From: Molanna angustata
Lineage: Eukaryota; Arthropoda; Insecta; Trichoptera; Molannidae
NCBI GenBank assembly: GCA_963576475.1
Contig: OY754978.1
Location: 10,966,799 to 11,030,798 of the forward strand
Direction of reading: 5' to 3'
DNA length: 64,000 nt
The position numbers and the translations under genes are program-made. Of this stretch, positions 13,058 through 24,462 are shown piece after piece (positions within the stretch are counted from its first letter, which is position 1; each line of letters starts with the position of its first letter). The notes under the pieces were generated by a model. That model ran no database searches. It was not told where the DNA came from and was given only the letters and a program-made list of their open reading frames with translations.

Positions 13058-16000
13058 AAATGTTCTACTCCGAATTCTGAGTAAATCCATGTATGGGAAC
13101 ATATATGCTGCGAAGCCTCTAAGTTGGTGCTGTTAGCATACAAAAAGTCCACTACGCCATACAAAATGTTCCTTCGTACACGCATCTTGGATTTATACTG
13201 CCTCTTCCTTCAATACAATTTCATTCTCTTGAACGAATCGACAGTTGGATAATATTTGTATTTTCCCCCTCATTAGAATACTTATAAAATCAATGATTTT
13301 TTTGTTTGTGTAAAAATACGATGCAACATTCTCAAGATAGTTTTTATGATACTGTATATGAAATACAATACTAGGTCAATCGTATTCAAATTTCCCTCAA
13401 TATATTTCTATTGAACATTTCTTTATTACCCCATAACGTCATTTCCGTTTGTTATAATACATTAAACTCGGAAATCCAAGAAAACCGTTGCAAACAAAAC
13501 AAGCATACATTTAAAAAAACGTAATATAATATTAAGCTGATTAACATAAGAGGCACAATACAAGGAAAAAATCTACTAACAGAGTAAGAATACAAAATAA
13601 TGAGAGTAGGTATATTGAAAGTTTTGACATTCATAAATAAAAAAGTATTACCCTTGTCTATGGAAAAATTAACAGCTCAGGGGGACAAGTCTGGCCAATC
13701 GGCGAAATCAAAACCCTAGTGATTACCCATATCATGGATATAATTATCATATCGAGTTCTAGAACATCTTAAGATGGGTCGATGGCAGAGCGGTTAGCGC
13801 GCTGGGATAGTAATCCAGTGGTCGCGAGTTCGATTCCTGCCTCAACCAATTTCGTTCACCGATAGCACAAGCATTTATGTATATTTTAGGGAACGTAGGA
13901 AGATGTATATGTACTTGTTTAATAAGGACATATTCATTTTTTGTAAAAAAAAAAAATAATATATAGTGTTAAACAAATAATAATTTCAATTTTTATATTT
14001 ATAATAATATAATATATTATGTAGTATGAATGCGTATGTATGTATTTAAGTGTAAAACAGAACCAAATTTATGTTACATCCTAAATATGAAAAAAGCTTG
14101 AGTTTCAATTACTAGTCTAAATAATTAGGGGTTTTATATTAAAAAAATATTTCAAAAATCTTGCTGGATTGAAAAGGCTACGGGATTACAATCCCTGATT
14201 AACTTTTTACTAAAAATAAAATAAATAATAATAACAACTTTAAAACTCATTATAGAACTCCTGAAAAATATGCATTAATATCTCCCCTGAAAAAGTTTCA
14301 CTTTAATAATAAATGTAGGTGAATAACGAGTGTATAAGTTGGTTTCCTTCCATGCATGTTAGTGAAGTTTCTTTTCTGACACAACTCCAAAGTTGAACCG
14401 AGAACTTTAATATCTTTGACGTTGAAAAGGAAGAAGTGAATTTGACAGCATCATTTTGTACAATGGTGCGCATCAGTGGTTATTTTTAACCGACTTGCAA
14501 AAACGGAGAGCGTTATCAATTCGACCTGATTTTTTTATTCATTTCATTTTATTTTGAAAACATAGTCTTAATTACAACTAATACACGAATATTTAGTTCT
14601 CCGTTTAAGGAACAATTATTTTTTTATCTAAGTTCAACGATAACTTTTTATCACGTTGTCCGAATTTGATTTCTTTTTTCACTATAAACAGGGTATATTC
14701 TGATTGATCTCATTTCAATTTGGTCAAGATCTGATAATGGGATCCATAAGAAAATCATCAGAATCTTCATTTTCACTTCAGCGATAGTAATTCATTACCA
14801 CGTCATCCGATTTTATTGTTTTATTTATTGAGGTTAGGTTTTTGTTTAGAGGTTTTTTTTAGGTTTTCAGGAGTGCTTCTCATAATATATATTTCATCGA
14901 GTTCTGATGATAGGACTCGCGATAAAAATCATCAAACTGTTTAATTTGCAAAGTCGTCTGCAATGAATAATAATACTTTACCATGTCGTCCGAATTCGAT
15001 GATTTTTTTATCATTAAAAAGGGATTACTTCCGGGGTGGTGCAATCTGAACTAAGCTAAGATATTTGATGATGGGAATCATGAGGAATTATGAAACTCAT
15101 CAGCTGAAGGAAGAAGAAGAAGAAAGAAATATCAAAATGAATACAATTCAGTACAGAAAATTTATTTCATTTATTATTATCGTCTCTCAGAAAGCTGCAG
15201 CTATAATTGATTTATTTTACATTACATTTATTGGAGCATTCCTGTCTCCAAAGTCCATATCGCGAAGAGTGAAACTCCAAGTCTATAATAGCCTAATTAA
15301 ACCAGTACCAACTCAAGGACCAACAAAGACTGCTAACATTTGAAAACAGGATATTACGTAAAATATTAGGCTCAAGACCAGGAATTGCCGAAGGTACCTG
15401 GAGACCACGAAGCAATGAGGAAATTCGCGCATTGACAGGATAACATTTAATCACCAGCGAAATCAAGTCCAGAAGATTAGCTTGGATTGGACATGTTGTC
15501 AGACCAGAGGAAGTACATTTACTGTATAAAAGTTGAGCCAAAAGTGCTTTCTTCAATTTAAATTAATGATTATACAGTAATTGATTACATAGTCGAAAAA
15601 TTCATAAGAAAATACAAGATAACAGAAAAAGGTAGAATTAAAAAAACAAAGATAAGCACATATATACAGTAAACGAGTATGTTTCAGGATGAGGAGGAGG
15701 GATCTTTAGTGAATGAGGTGGGAATCGTTGGATTGTGTATTAGAGTTTAAGAACATCTTTATCTGTTTTTGGTAATGTTGTAAAATATCAAGATAAATAT
15801 CTGTATGTTGGAAATGTGTATTATAATCTCGCTGAATTCTATAATAAACATGAGTGGAAAGTACATAGGTATCTGTAATTAGTGTGGCATACTGGCATGT
15901 GGAATAAATTTTGTGAGCGGGTATGTCTATTCGGTACATGGAGTGATACAGTTTTGAGTATATCAGAGGAATCGATCAAGTTATTGCATATTTTGTATAG

Positions 16001-19000
16001 TAATATTTGGTCAAAGTAAAATCTCCTATCCTGCAATCTATTCATGTTGAAAATTTGGGTTAAAATAAATATAGCTACATATTTAATTACAATATACTTA
16101 AATAAATACGTGTCATTCAATATATATTTGTGTGTGTGATTATATATATATATATATAAGATAGTTACCTAACCTAACCCATATAACCAGACAATGGAAT
16201 CAAGAATTAAACCCTTTTATTGCTTCGGGTTAAACTCATTAAGCAAGAACAATCTCATTAAGTATGTGTATTTGCCATACACTCTTCTTGCATTGTTCAA
16301 CTCATGTATAAGATTACACGATCATCTTTTTCCTAATGGAGACTATTTGCTCTCGGTTTCTTATTCAATTCGGCTCGTGTCTTATTCTGTCCAAGAAAAC
16401 GTTAAATAATAGACCAAAAAGGATTCACTTATGTACAATGCTAACAACAACACACATTATTACTAACAACTCAAACCTGGTATTGCAGTTAGTTCTTAAC
16501 CCATTTAGTAACGAAATCTACGTTTAAAGTATGTTATAGCCATTTTTTTAACTTGGACACTATTGATAGTTGATACCTACAATTTTCTTAAAACTTTTAG
16601 AATATGTTAGTAGTCCTGTGATAAGAAAAAGTGATATTTTCCCCTCTTAAATCTGTCTCTTTTGACCCTAAATGGAGGTCAAAGTTCAAGATTATGAATA
16701 TTAAGTGTAAATTATAATATAATTATTTACGTCCTGGGTTCGATTTCCAGCAGAGGAGAAATTTATTTAAATCCATTTCTCACGCTATTGTTCCTTCTCT
16801 GGGCTGGAAACACTTGTTAGTTGGAAGAAATTGCTATACCCCAATAAACTCCCTGCAAGGAAGTGTTCATTATGTATTATTTATTTATTATTACTTCTAA
16901 AGGGTGACCAATTAATTTATTTCGTAAAAAGTATTCTACTAATGGATACTACGTACATACCTACTACTTGCATATAAATAAAGAAGACCTCGTCATAAAT
17001 AATTTGGTGGGTCACTTATGACTTTGAGCTCCAAAGTCATTCGATAATACCATTTTAGTCATATTTTCAGCCTACATATTTGCTTAACCCATAAGTGAAT
17101 CACGGAAATAACTATTGCAGTGATTATACACCATAGAATAGTACTTGAAAAAAAAATTAAACATCAGGGTATACTCTTGTCCATGGCACTTATAGGGTCT
17201 CAAATTTCAGAATTTTCGAAAAAAGATCAAAGTTCAAGGTCAATTACTCCCTTGGCCATCCATTAATATCTTTGAGATAGTAAGTAAGCATACTCCATAT
17301 GGAGTAGTTTCAGATCCAGGTTAAAAACCCATGGTCCATAATCAAATTAATTGTTATATTAAGTACCAAGTTTTTTTTTGAAACTGATTAAAAACCACAG
17401 TGCATTTTCGTAACGTCCATATTAAATGTAAAGAAAGCATTTTCGTAAAAGCTTTACAAAAAACAGTGCATTTTCGTAACGTTCTTATTAAATGCAAACA
17501 AGATTTATAGCACTTTCGTAACTGCTTTAAAAACCACAGTGCATTTTCGTAACGTCCATATTAAATGTAAAGAAAGCATTTTCGTAAAAGCTTTACAAAA
17601 AACAGTGCATTTTCGTAACGTTCTTATTAAATGCAAACAAGATTTATAGCACTTTCGTAACTGCTTTAAAAACCAAAGTGCATTTTTTTAAAGTTGTTTC
17701 ATAATTAAGAATTTTCGTTTCTACTTAAAAAACATGTTGCTTTTCATAACGCCTTTACAAACTAAATTGCATTTTCATAGTTACAAAACATGTACATTTA
17801 TACAAGTGTGTATTTGATAATAAATTTGTTAAACCTAAGGCACAGAAAAATAGAAAATAAAAAATTCTATATAAAAGAAATGATCAAAGACACCATTAGA
17901 AGAAAAACTCGTATGTATATCGGAACAAAAAAAAATAAAAAAACAAGAGTATACAAAAAAATCAACAAATAATCAAAAATGTGTACATTAATTATAATTA
18001 AAAGTAAATTACATTCTTCATTATTGACCATATGACACACTGACAAGAGGAAGAAGAAGAATACCAAATTAAATAATCAATTTTCAAATATCCATGATTT
18101 ATTAATTCACTTATTTTCATTGCAAATCCAACTAATACAAGTTTTTCTTTATCTTTATATCTCTCAGCCCGCCCACTCTTTATAAAAGTTATCTTCGTGG
18201 ATTTGTTAAAAGGAAAAAATAGTTTAAGCAATGAATATTCCCCATAGATCGCGAAAACCTCTAGTATCCTGTCTCCCGCACTTTAAATGCGACATAAAGT
18301 ACCCCTGGGGTATCCTCTTTTGGAAGGCAAAAAACATTAAACCAAGTATGAACAGCATGTGTTCTAAACCTTAACTCTAACTAGGAATGACATCTGTCCT
18401 TTTTCGTGAAACCATTGTCCGGGTTTTCGACGCTCATTTTTCAACTTGTATTGATTATTTTTAATTATGTATATATTATATCATAGCTGGCGTTAGTATC
18501 TTCGTTTAATTTTCAATCGATGTGAAAACACCGACATTATTATATTATACTATAATTATATTATATTATACCGGAAAATTTCAAATTTGGATTGTTAAGG
18601 GAACTCAATAAAATGTATAATTGGTGAAAGTTGCATAATCGCTTAAAGTGATCTCGAAAACCAGTCGCTGACAGGTCATAAGTCCTGTAAGTACCTGATT
18701 TCCCGGTTGTCCTGTAATTATAAAGTCCACAAAGTATTGATAAATATATTGAGGTATAAAGTCTACAATGTATTTACGATTAATCTATTAAGGTATAAAG
18801 TCCACAAAGTATTTACGATAAATCTATTAAGGTATAAAGTCTACAATGTATTTACGATAAATCTACTAAGGTATAAAGTCCCCAATGTCTTTACGATAAA
18901 TCTATTGAAGTATAAAGTCCACAAAGTATTAATAAATCTATTAAGGTATAAAGTACACAAAGTATTTACGATAAATCTATTAAGGTATAAAGTCCCCAAT

Positions 19001-22000
19001 GTCGTTACGATAAATCTATTAAGGTATAAAGTCCCCAATGTCGTTACGATAAATCTATTAAAGTATAAAGTCCACAAAGTATTGATAAATCTATTTAGGT
19101 ATAAAGTCCACAAAGTATTTACGATAAATCTATTAAGGTATAAAGTCCACAAAGTATTTACGATAAATCTACTAAGGTATAAAGTCCCCAATGTCTTTAC
19201 GATAAATCTATTAAAGTATAAAGTCCACAAAGTCCACAATAAATCTATTAAGGTATAAAGTCCACAAAGTATTTACGATAAATATATTAAGGTATAAAGT
19301 ACACAAAGTATTTACGATAAATATATTAAGGTATAAAGCCCACAAAGTATTTACGATAAATCTATTAAGGTATTGTTGTAAATACTTTGTGGAAAATTTT
19401 CAAAACAATTTGTTTTGGTTTTTCTGTTCCTCTGTTGTCCATCCCGATACTTACTTTCCGTGTCCGGAACACCATCAAATTAGAAACCTCCAGTGCTCGG
19501 CCACCCGTATGCCGTTTTCCTTCGCTGTCACGGTGTCTTCATGTGCACATGTAACTCCAATCAAGGGGCATGAGAGAAGGTGCGAGTTGTCCTGCACTGT
19601 GCCACATTCACAGGTATCTTCCTCTCTGTAGCCCCATTTTTTGAGGTTACTGTAGCAGCGGGTGACGCCTGTTCTTAATCTGTTGAGTGCCCTCCATGTT
19701 GTATATGGTAACTTGTGTCCCACTGACATCTCCTCGGCTGGAGGTAAGTGTGTGGGACTGGCACTCTCTGCACGCCACAATGACAGCCTTCGGGCCCCGG
19801 GTGGTTCGACCACAGGAGAAGTCGACTCCAGGAAACTCTTCCTTGACTTCAGTCTACACTGACGCGTCTGAGATCCATGCATGGGGTGTCTAGGGTCAGA
19901 ATTAAGCTTGCTCCGTTCGGTTTCCGCTGCAACACGCCGTCTGATTTCAGGGGGGGCAATACCTACAATTGGATATATTTCTTTAATTGCAGTTGGTTTT
20001 AGACAGCCAGATATTATTCTGGCTGTCTCATTTATTGCCACATCTACTCTCTTTGCGTGCGCTGAATTGTACCAAACCGGTGCAGCATATTCAGCGGCAG
20101 AGAAACATAGTGCTAGGGCCGAGGTTCGGAGAACATGAGGTTTTGCTCCCCATTTAGTGCTTGTAAGTTTCCTGATAATGTTGTTTCGGGAACATACCTT
20201 GGCCTCGACCTCTACACAGTGTCCTCTGAATGTCAGTGAGCGGTCAAGGCGAACGCCTAAATACTTAGGTGCGTCGCTGTGCTCCAATTCATGTCCTTGC
20301 CACCGAACTCTCAGTTTTCTTCCCGCTTCTCTATTGCGCAAGTGAAAAGCGCAGACTTGAGTCTTGGATGGATTTGGTTTGAGGTGGTTCTCTTTGTAGT
20401 ACTTTGCCAGTTCCCGGAGTGAGTTTGACAATCTTCCTTCCACTTCGTCAAAGGTTTTGGCCTGTGCTGCTACAGCGGTATCATCTGCATATATGAACTG
20501 TCGAGTTTGAGGATTTATGGGCTGATCATTAGTATATATGTTGTAAAGTATGGGTGCCAGCACACTGCCCTGCGGCAGTCCATTTTTCTGGTTCCTCCAG
20601 CGGCTTTTCTTAGATTGGAGAGTCACAAAGAATCTTCGGTTTTGTAGGAAGCATTCTATGAGTTTGGTCAGGTGAAAGTCTTTAGTGATGTTATATAGTT
20701 TCCACAAAAGTTTCCGATGGTTTACCGTATCGTACGCTGCTGATAGATCTATGAAGGCCACCCCAGTAACCAGACCTCCATCAAAGCCATCTTCAATATG
20801 TTGGGTGAGGTTTAGGATCTGGCTACAACATGACCTGCCTGGCATAAAACCTGCTTGTTCTCTTATTATTTTATTCTCTATTGTTCCGAACATGCGTGTG
20901 AGAATCATCTTTTCGAAAGCCTTAAAGAGGTGACAAAGCAGGGAGACAGGACGAAAATTTTTTGGGTGTGTTGAATCTTTGCCTGGTTTTAGTAAGGCAA
21001 CGACCTTGGATTTCCGCCATAGCTTTGGAATTTGTAGTGTAGTTACACACCATCCCGATGAAGATCCGGTTCGTTCCGAAATGATTTCGATGCAAAAATT
21101 AATAATAATTTTTAATCAACATTTTTTATTTGTATATTTTAATGTCATTTAAAAACAAGTGGACATGATCTATAATAAAACGAGTGGGTTGTGGCCAACG
21201 CTATACTCCTCAATACCGAGTCGTTCCACAAAGTATTCAAAAATTTTGAGGACATTTTTCGGCATTTTCATGGAATGAGTTTTGTTAAATTATTTTTGAT
21301 TAAAAACCTTTATTATGAAAAATTGATAATTCTGCAATGCCATTTTATGAAAGTGATGTGCCTTTTCAGCAATTTGAAATAAAAATATCAAATTTAAGTT
21401 TCCTGACTTGGGGTCACTTTGAAATATTTGACAGTTAAAAAAATGAGAAGCACCGATCAGATAAATAATATCCTTCAAAATCTAATTCATTAGGAAACAC
21501 GAAGAACATAAATATGAAAATTGATCATTAGGATCCACGAAGAACATAAATATGAAAATTGATCATTAGGATCCACGAAGAACATAAATATGAAAATTGA
21601 TCATTAGGATCAACGAAGAACATAAATGTGAAAAAAAAGGTTTAAATAACTTTCTGCTTTTCTATTCCTTTGATTTTATATTGAAGTGGATTTGCAATAA
21701 ATAAATAAATAAATTTACTCGGGAAAAAAATGAAAAACAGGTCGTACATAAACAGGTCGTACATAAACGAAATACTATCCGGATTTTTTTTAATAATTTC
21801 ATCCTGTGTTTTTTCACTCATTCAATTTTCTGTGCTCATTATTTTTCCGGTATTTTATTACCATTTTTATTTCGATTATTTTTTATCATTCTCATTATTT
21901 TATCCGAGGTCGTATGTCTCATTTTATTTTTGTTTATCTTTAATGGCAACCCTAGCATGACCTCATACCAATATCCCAACCTTAACATTTATATTATTAT

Positions 22001-24462
22001 TCTTGTTATTCTGAAAAAAATCCAATGTTATATTTTCCAAGTTTTGCTTTTAAAATGATTTTTATTATTTCGCTGCTTTTTGTTTCGCGTTTTTTACAGT
22101 GATAAAAAAATCCAGTTTTTTTAAACAATATGTCAGAAAAAACTTTAACAGAAGACTGACAAATTATAATTTTTTTTTCATACAATTATTAATTTTTATT
22201 CATCCATGACAAACTTTTGAGTCGAAAAATTATTTCATATTGAAAAATATGCACATATAAATGCCATACAATTAATCGCCGAATTTCGTACACATAAATA
22301 CAACATAATATTTCGATATCTCGATTTTCGATTTTCGATATTTCGATTTCGATATATTCAAATATAATTCTGTAGATATGTCAATGAAGTAAGAAATAAA
22401 TCTGGTAGAAAATGACATTAATTTGAAATATTGTAAACCATTTTGTTTTGATCACGAGTGATTTATTTGATACGACCAGTTTCGAAAAGACCACTTTTTT
22501 GAGAGGACAGATGACAACTGATGACTTTATGGTAGTGTGATGAGTAACTATGTAGGTAAGGGAAAAGATAGTGGGACTTATGAAAGGACATAATTATAAC
22601 TCCTAAGATACCTATTAATAATATAATAATAATAATAATGAACACTTCCTTGCACCCTGCGCAAGTGGCGAGTTTATTGCCGTACGGCAATTTCTTCCAA
22701 CTAACCAGTGTTTCCAGCCCAGAGAAGCAATATTTATAATAATAATAAGCAATATATAATAATAATAAGCAGTTCCATAATAATAATAATAAGCACCCTG
22801 CGCAAGTTGCGAGTTTTTTGCCATGTGCTGTAAATTTATCTTCTGCTGGGGATCGAACCCAGGATGCCCTCACAGAAGCCAAACAGCTTATCAACTGTGT
22901 CATGGCGACAGTTAATACAGGATTTTAATTTAATTGAATAGACACAAATAAACATAATACTTGGTAATATTTTAATTGAATTGAATAGACACAAATAAAT
23001 ATATTAATTGGTAAAATTTTAATTGAATTGAATAGACACAAATAAACAATATACCTACTTTTTAATATTTTTGACATACCTGAAAGACACCTGCTATTAT
23101 CAAATTGAATACCAGACACATGAGTATGAAAAGTCTTTCCTGATATATCGTCGGTAGCACAACTGGATTCGATATAAACATCATACATATGTCGATATAA
23201 TATACGTAGAATGGTTTCTTTTTTTCGTTGTCATCTACAAGTTTTGTCTTCATTATCCACCACACACAGCCTGACAGCAAAACGCACACAAGTATCAATA
23301 TCCATACTCTTTTACTGAAGATAAAAAAGATCGATACCCAATCTGGTATCTGCAGCGACTTTGGAGTTATCAAACAGAACTGGTCGTAATAAATTGGACT
23401 CGTGAATTCTATGTCGTTGCTGTGATAGTCCTTAATGAATCTTGCGTTAAAAGATATGTCCATTCTGCCATAAACAATATCTCCCAGACTTCCAGAAAAA
23501 GTATTATTAGAATACTTCCCGTATTTCACGTCGTCTGTTGGCTGCTTTATCACAGGTGTAAAATTAAGATATTTCACCAAGTTACTCATGGCAAAACCGT
23601 CGAATCCACTTAAGTAGCCAACGCCCGCTGTATCCTGACTCAAGTAAGTATCCAAAAAGCTCTTCGACGGACGGTCCACCAGACTGGGAACCCTCGAAAA
23701 GGCGTTGATCATGAGGGGATACTTGTGGAAATCCTTATAGTCGTGGAGCAAAACACGATGAGTTTCTTCCAGATCATCTCTGAGGACGATCGTCACGCCT
23801 TTGGAGTAGTCCGAAGTGTTGTAAGTTTTAATCGAATCGTATTTCAAAACAAATTCGTCTCCGCACAGGTTCGGGAGTAGAACGACAACTTCCAAAATAC
23901 GCACAAGTTTCCACACCGCTTCGAAGTACGTCCCAAAGGTGCTTTTTATTTCTGAATTTATTTCGGAAGAACATGCGACGTTTGGTATGAAAAAACTGTA
24001 AATGTAAAACACAAAATACGCCCTATTGTAGTGGCTGTAAAATGTGGACCAGGACGGATCGTAGAGTGTAGCATTGAGGGTCTGCAGAGATTCATGAAGT
24101 ATAAAAAATATCTCCTTCTGAAGTTTTTCCGTCATATTTTTATTTTTCACCATTACCTTGAACTTCGCTGAATCAAATATCAACACAGGTATGGAGTGTA
24201 TATTAAGATATTTTATTATCAATGTGCTAAATTCGTTGGAACCATTTCTAGTGTCATGTGATTCTGACCCGATGACAACTATTGCACTTTTGGTGATTTC
24301 CGTAATATATTTGTGGTTGAACCAAAGTTCTTTTTCTTGTAATTTGTGTATGTTGAATTTTTTATTATTGTTGTTGTTGTCAAAAAACATGTCATGACAT
24401 ATTACACTTTCAATGGCATACAACGAAATTGAAATGACATAATTAATTACATTGACAGCCAT
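10365..24462 (-). CDS. Divergent ionotropic receptor B, intact
   Basis: A divergent insect ionotropic receptor, a likely chemosensory cation channel subunit of the plasma membrane. Exons 24462-23080 (461 codons, ending CAG/GTATG) and 11021-10365 (218 residues, acceptor TTTTTAG) join in phase 0 to give 679 aa. In order: an N-terminal hydrophobic signal (residues 1-22), a short Asn run (about 28-33), a variable N-terminal region, S1 lobe about 248-372 (NNTFSGSLGDIVYGRMDISF and SPIYYDQFCLITPK), M1 about 383-403, pore region about 420-440, M3 about 445-466 across the intron, S2 with CPRTYHLAYIVHR about 561-573, and M4 about 628-650. It is the upstream member of a tandem pair with receptor A, sharing the intron position. 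Its 12-kb intron holds a LINE, SINEs and satellites. The start ATG at 24462 is the first in the frame. The ligand is unknown. Confidence 0.9.
11327..11510 (+). mobile_element. Degenerate LINE 3' fragment
   Basis: Broken plus-strand frames spell pieces of the common C-terminal LINE signature (WRPWKDKR, then TRWADDIVK-like, then AQDRERWKQLKEA-like), interrupted by stops and frameshifts. Only the end of a non-LTR retrotransposon ORF remains. It lies in the intron of receptor B. Confidence 0.6.
11762..12083. repeat. Minisatellite, 32-bp unit, about 10 copies
   Basis: Ten imperfect tandem copies of a 31-32-bp unit beginning aaagtattaaaacataat, with variants at gtaatc(g/a). Located in the intron of receptor B. 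Confidence 0.9.
12484..12865 (+). repeat. Family X copy, 5' part
   Basis: Begins tactcctcactaacccaagg and matches the longer copy at 28171-28863 over its first 350 bases, including the segment with a (GT)n and gtgctatgta run. The 3' end (gttagtgagga and cacaacccactcg) is missing. No coding capacity. Confidence 0.7.
12952..13055. repeat. (CA)n / (CGCACA)n microsatellite
   Basis: About 100 bp of alternating CA with CG interruptions, giving a meaningless low-complexity frame on the minus strand. Confidence 0.95.
13679..13773 (+). mobile_element. MITE-P copy 2, left half
   Basis: Left arm of the MITE-P family (ggcgaaatcaaaaccctag, then attacccatatcatggat), ending abruptly at a SINE-A head. The right arm is not found downstream, so the SINE junction coincides with loss of half the element. 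Confidence 0.7.
13774..13960 (+). mobile_element. SINE-A (tRNA-Thr-like head)
   Basis: The head at 13774-13850 has an A-box-like ggcagagcggttagcgcg and a B box gagttcgattcc. The anticodon-loop equivalent reads ctagtaa in sister copies, with AGT in the anticodon position. The body, with agcacaagcatttatg and agatgtatatgtacttg, is shared with the other copies, and an A-rich tail follows. Confidence 0.85.
14480..15060. repeat. Diverged tandem repeat of about 150-190 bp
   Basis: The motif tatcacgttgtccgaatttg recurs with changes near 14655, 14797 and 14981, each followed by T-rich sequence and a block near gatgatagga or ataatgggatcc. It starts with accgacttgcaaaaacgg. No coding frame survives. 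It may be the 3' region of an old LINE. Confidence 0.5.
15240..15540 (+). mobile_element. Degenerate LINE C-terminal fragment
   Basis: Frame-shifted plus-strand reading gives KLQVYNSLIKPV, then RILRKILGSRPG, then IKSRRLAWIGHVVRPEE, the typical RT thumb and C-terminal region of a non-LTR element. It is broken by at least one stop and two frameshifts. Confidence 0.7.
15700..16065 (-). mobile_element. CR1/Jockey-like LINE C-terminal fragment
   Basis: The minus strand encodes RRFYFDQILLYKICNNLID, a cysteine-poor segment with HVPNRHTRSQNLF, and a terminal segment shared with the LINEs at 2556-1015 and 58170-55911. Frameshifts are present. A short (TA)n lies at 16140-16158. Confidence 0.7.
16735..16875 (+). 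mobile_element. SINE-C copy
   Basis: A B-box-like segment (gggttcgatttccagcag) is followed by a body with ggctggaaacacttgttag and ggaagaaattgc. The reverse complement of this body appears at 22625-22915. The head is truncated. Confidence 0.6.
17391..17690. repeat. Tandem repeat, about 139-bp unit, 2.2 copies
   Basis: The blocks beginning at 17391 and 17530 are essentially identical, and a third partial block begins near 17669. Each contains repeated gcattttcgtaac submotifs about 65 bp apart. Confidence 0.9.
18618..18718 (-). mobile_element. Diverged copy of the direct-terminal-repeat element
   Basis: Reverse-complement match to the left terminal repeat and adjoining interior of the element at 9313-9951 (roughly 9470-9374). 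It shares ataattggtga, aagtgatc, tgacaggtc and gatttcccgg. It abuts the minisatellite that follows. Confidence 0.6.
18719..19375. repeat. Minisatellite, about 36-39-bp unit, about 17 copies
   Basis: Tandem copies of a unit containing aaggtataaagtccacaaag, then tatttacgataaatctatt. Because most units are 39 or 36 bp (multiples of three), both strands stay open for more than 130 codons. These frames are an artefact of periodicity, not genes. Confidence 0.95.
19449..21049 (-). mobile_element. 5'-truncated Jockey-like LINE
   Basis: Open minus-strand frame from about 21050 to 19475. RT motifs in order are WRKSKVVALLKPGKD, FRPVSLLCHLFKAFEKMIL, FIDLSAAYDTVNHRKLL, NGLPQGSVLAPILYN and the catalytic box QFIYADDTAVAAQ. 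The C-terminal part ends with a CECG...HLLSCPL zinc-binding-like motif. The endonuclease ORF is missing. The bases ccatcccgat occur at 19439-19448 and 21050-21059, a probable 10-bp target-site duplication, though the right copy overlaps plausible coding sequence. Located in the intron of receptor B, same strand. The frame is uninterrupted, so it is young. Confidence 0.9.
21177..21480 (-). repeat. Family X copy, 3' part inverted
   Basis: Starts with cgagtgggttgtggccaacg, the reverse complement of the 3' end of the 28171-28863 copy. It continues through the segment with ggcacatcac reversed and stops near the gaaggatat block. Confidence 0.7.
21488..21632. repeat. 38-bp tandem repeat, 4 copies
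   Basis: Four copies of a unit containing cattaggatccacgaagaac followed by ataaatatgaaaattgat, the last one diverging. From 21633 to 22620 I see only AT-rich sequence with a short tcgatttcgata repeat near 22320. Confidence 0.9.
22625..22915 (-). mobile_element. SINE-C copy
   Basis: On the minus strand, a tRNA-like head at 22915-22840 contains the B box gggttcgatcccc, followed by a body with gcgagttttttgcc and an inverted second block (cgcaagtggcgag). It is enlarged by (AAT)n runs. It lies just downstream of the first exon of receptor B, in the intron. Confidence 0.65.
22925..23055. repeat. Tandem repeat, about 48 bp, 3 copies
   Basis: Three copies of a unit containing aattgaatagacacaaataa. 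The last runs to within 25 bp of the splice donor of receptor B exon 1. Confidence 0.85.

Noticed and set aside
18707..19258. 183-codon and opposite-strand 132-codon frames
   Set aside because: Products of a minisatellite whose unit length is a multiple of three; both strands are equally open.
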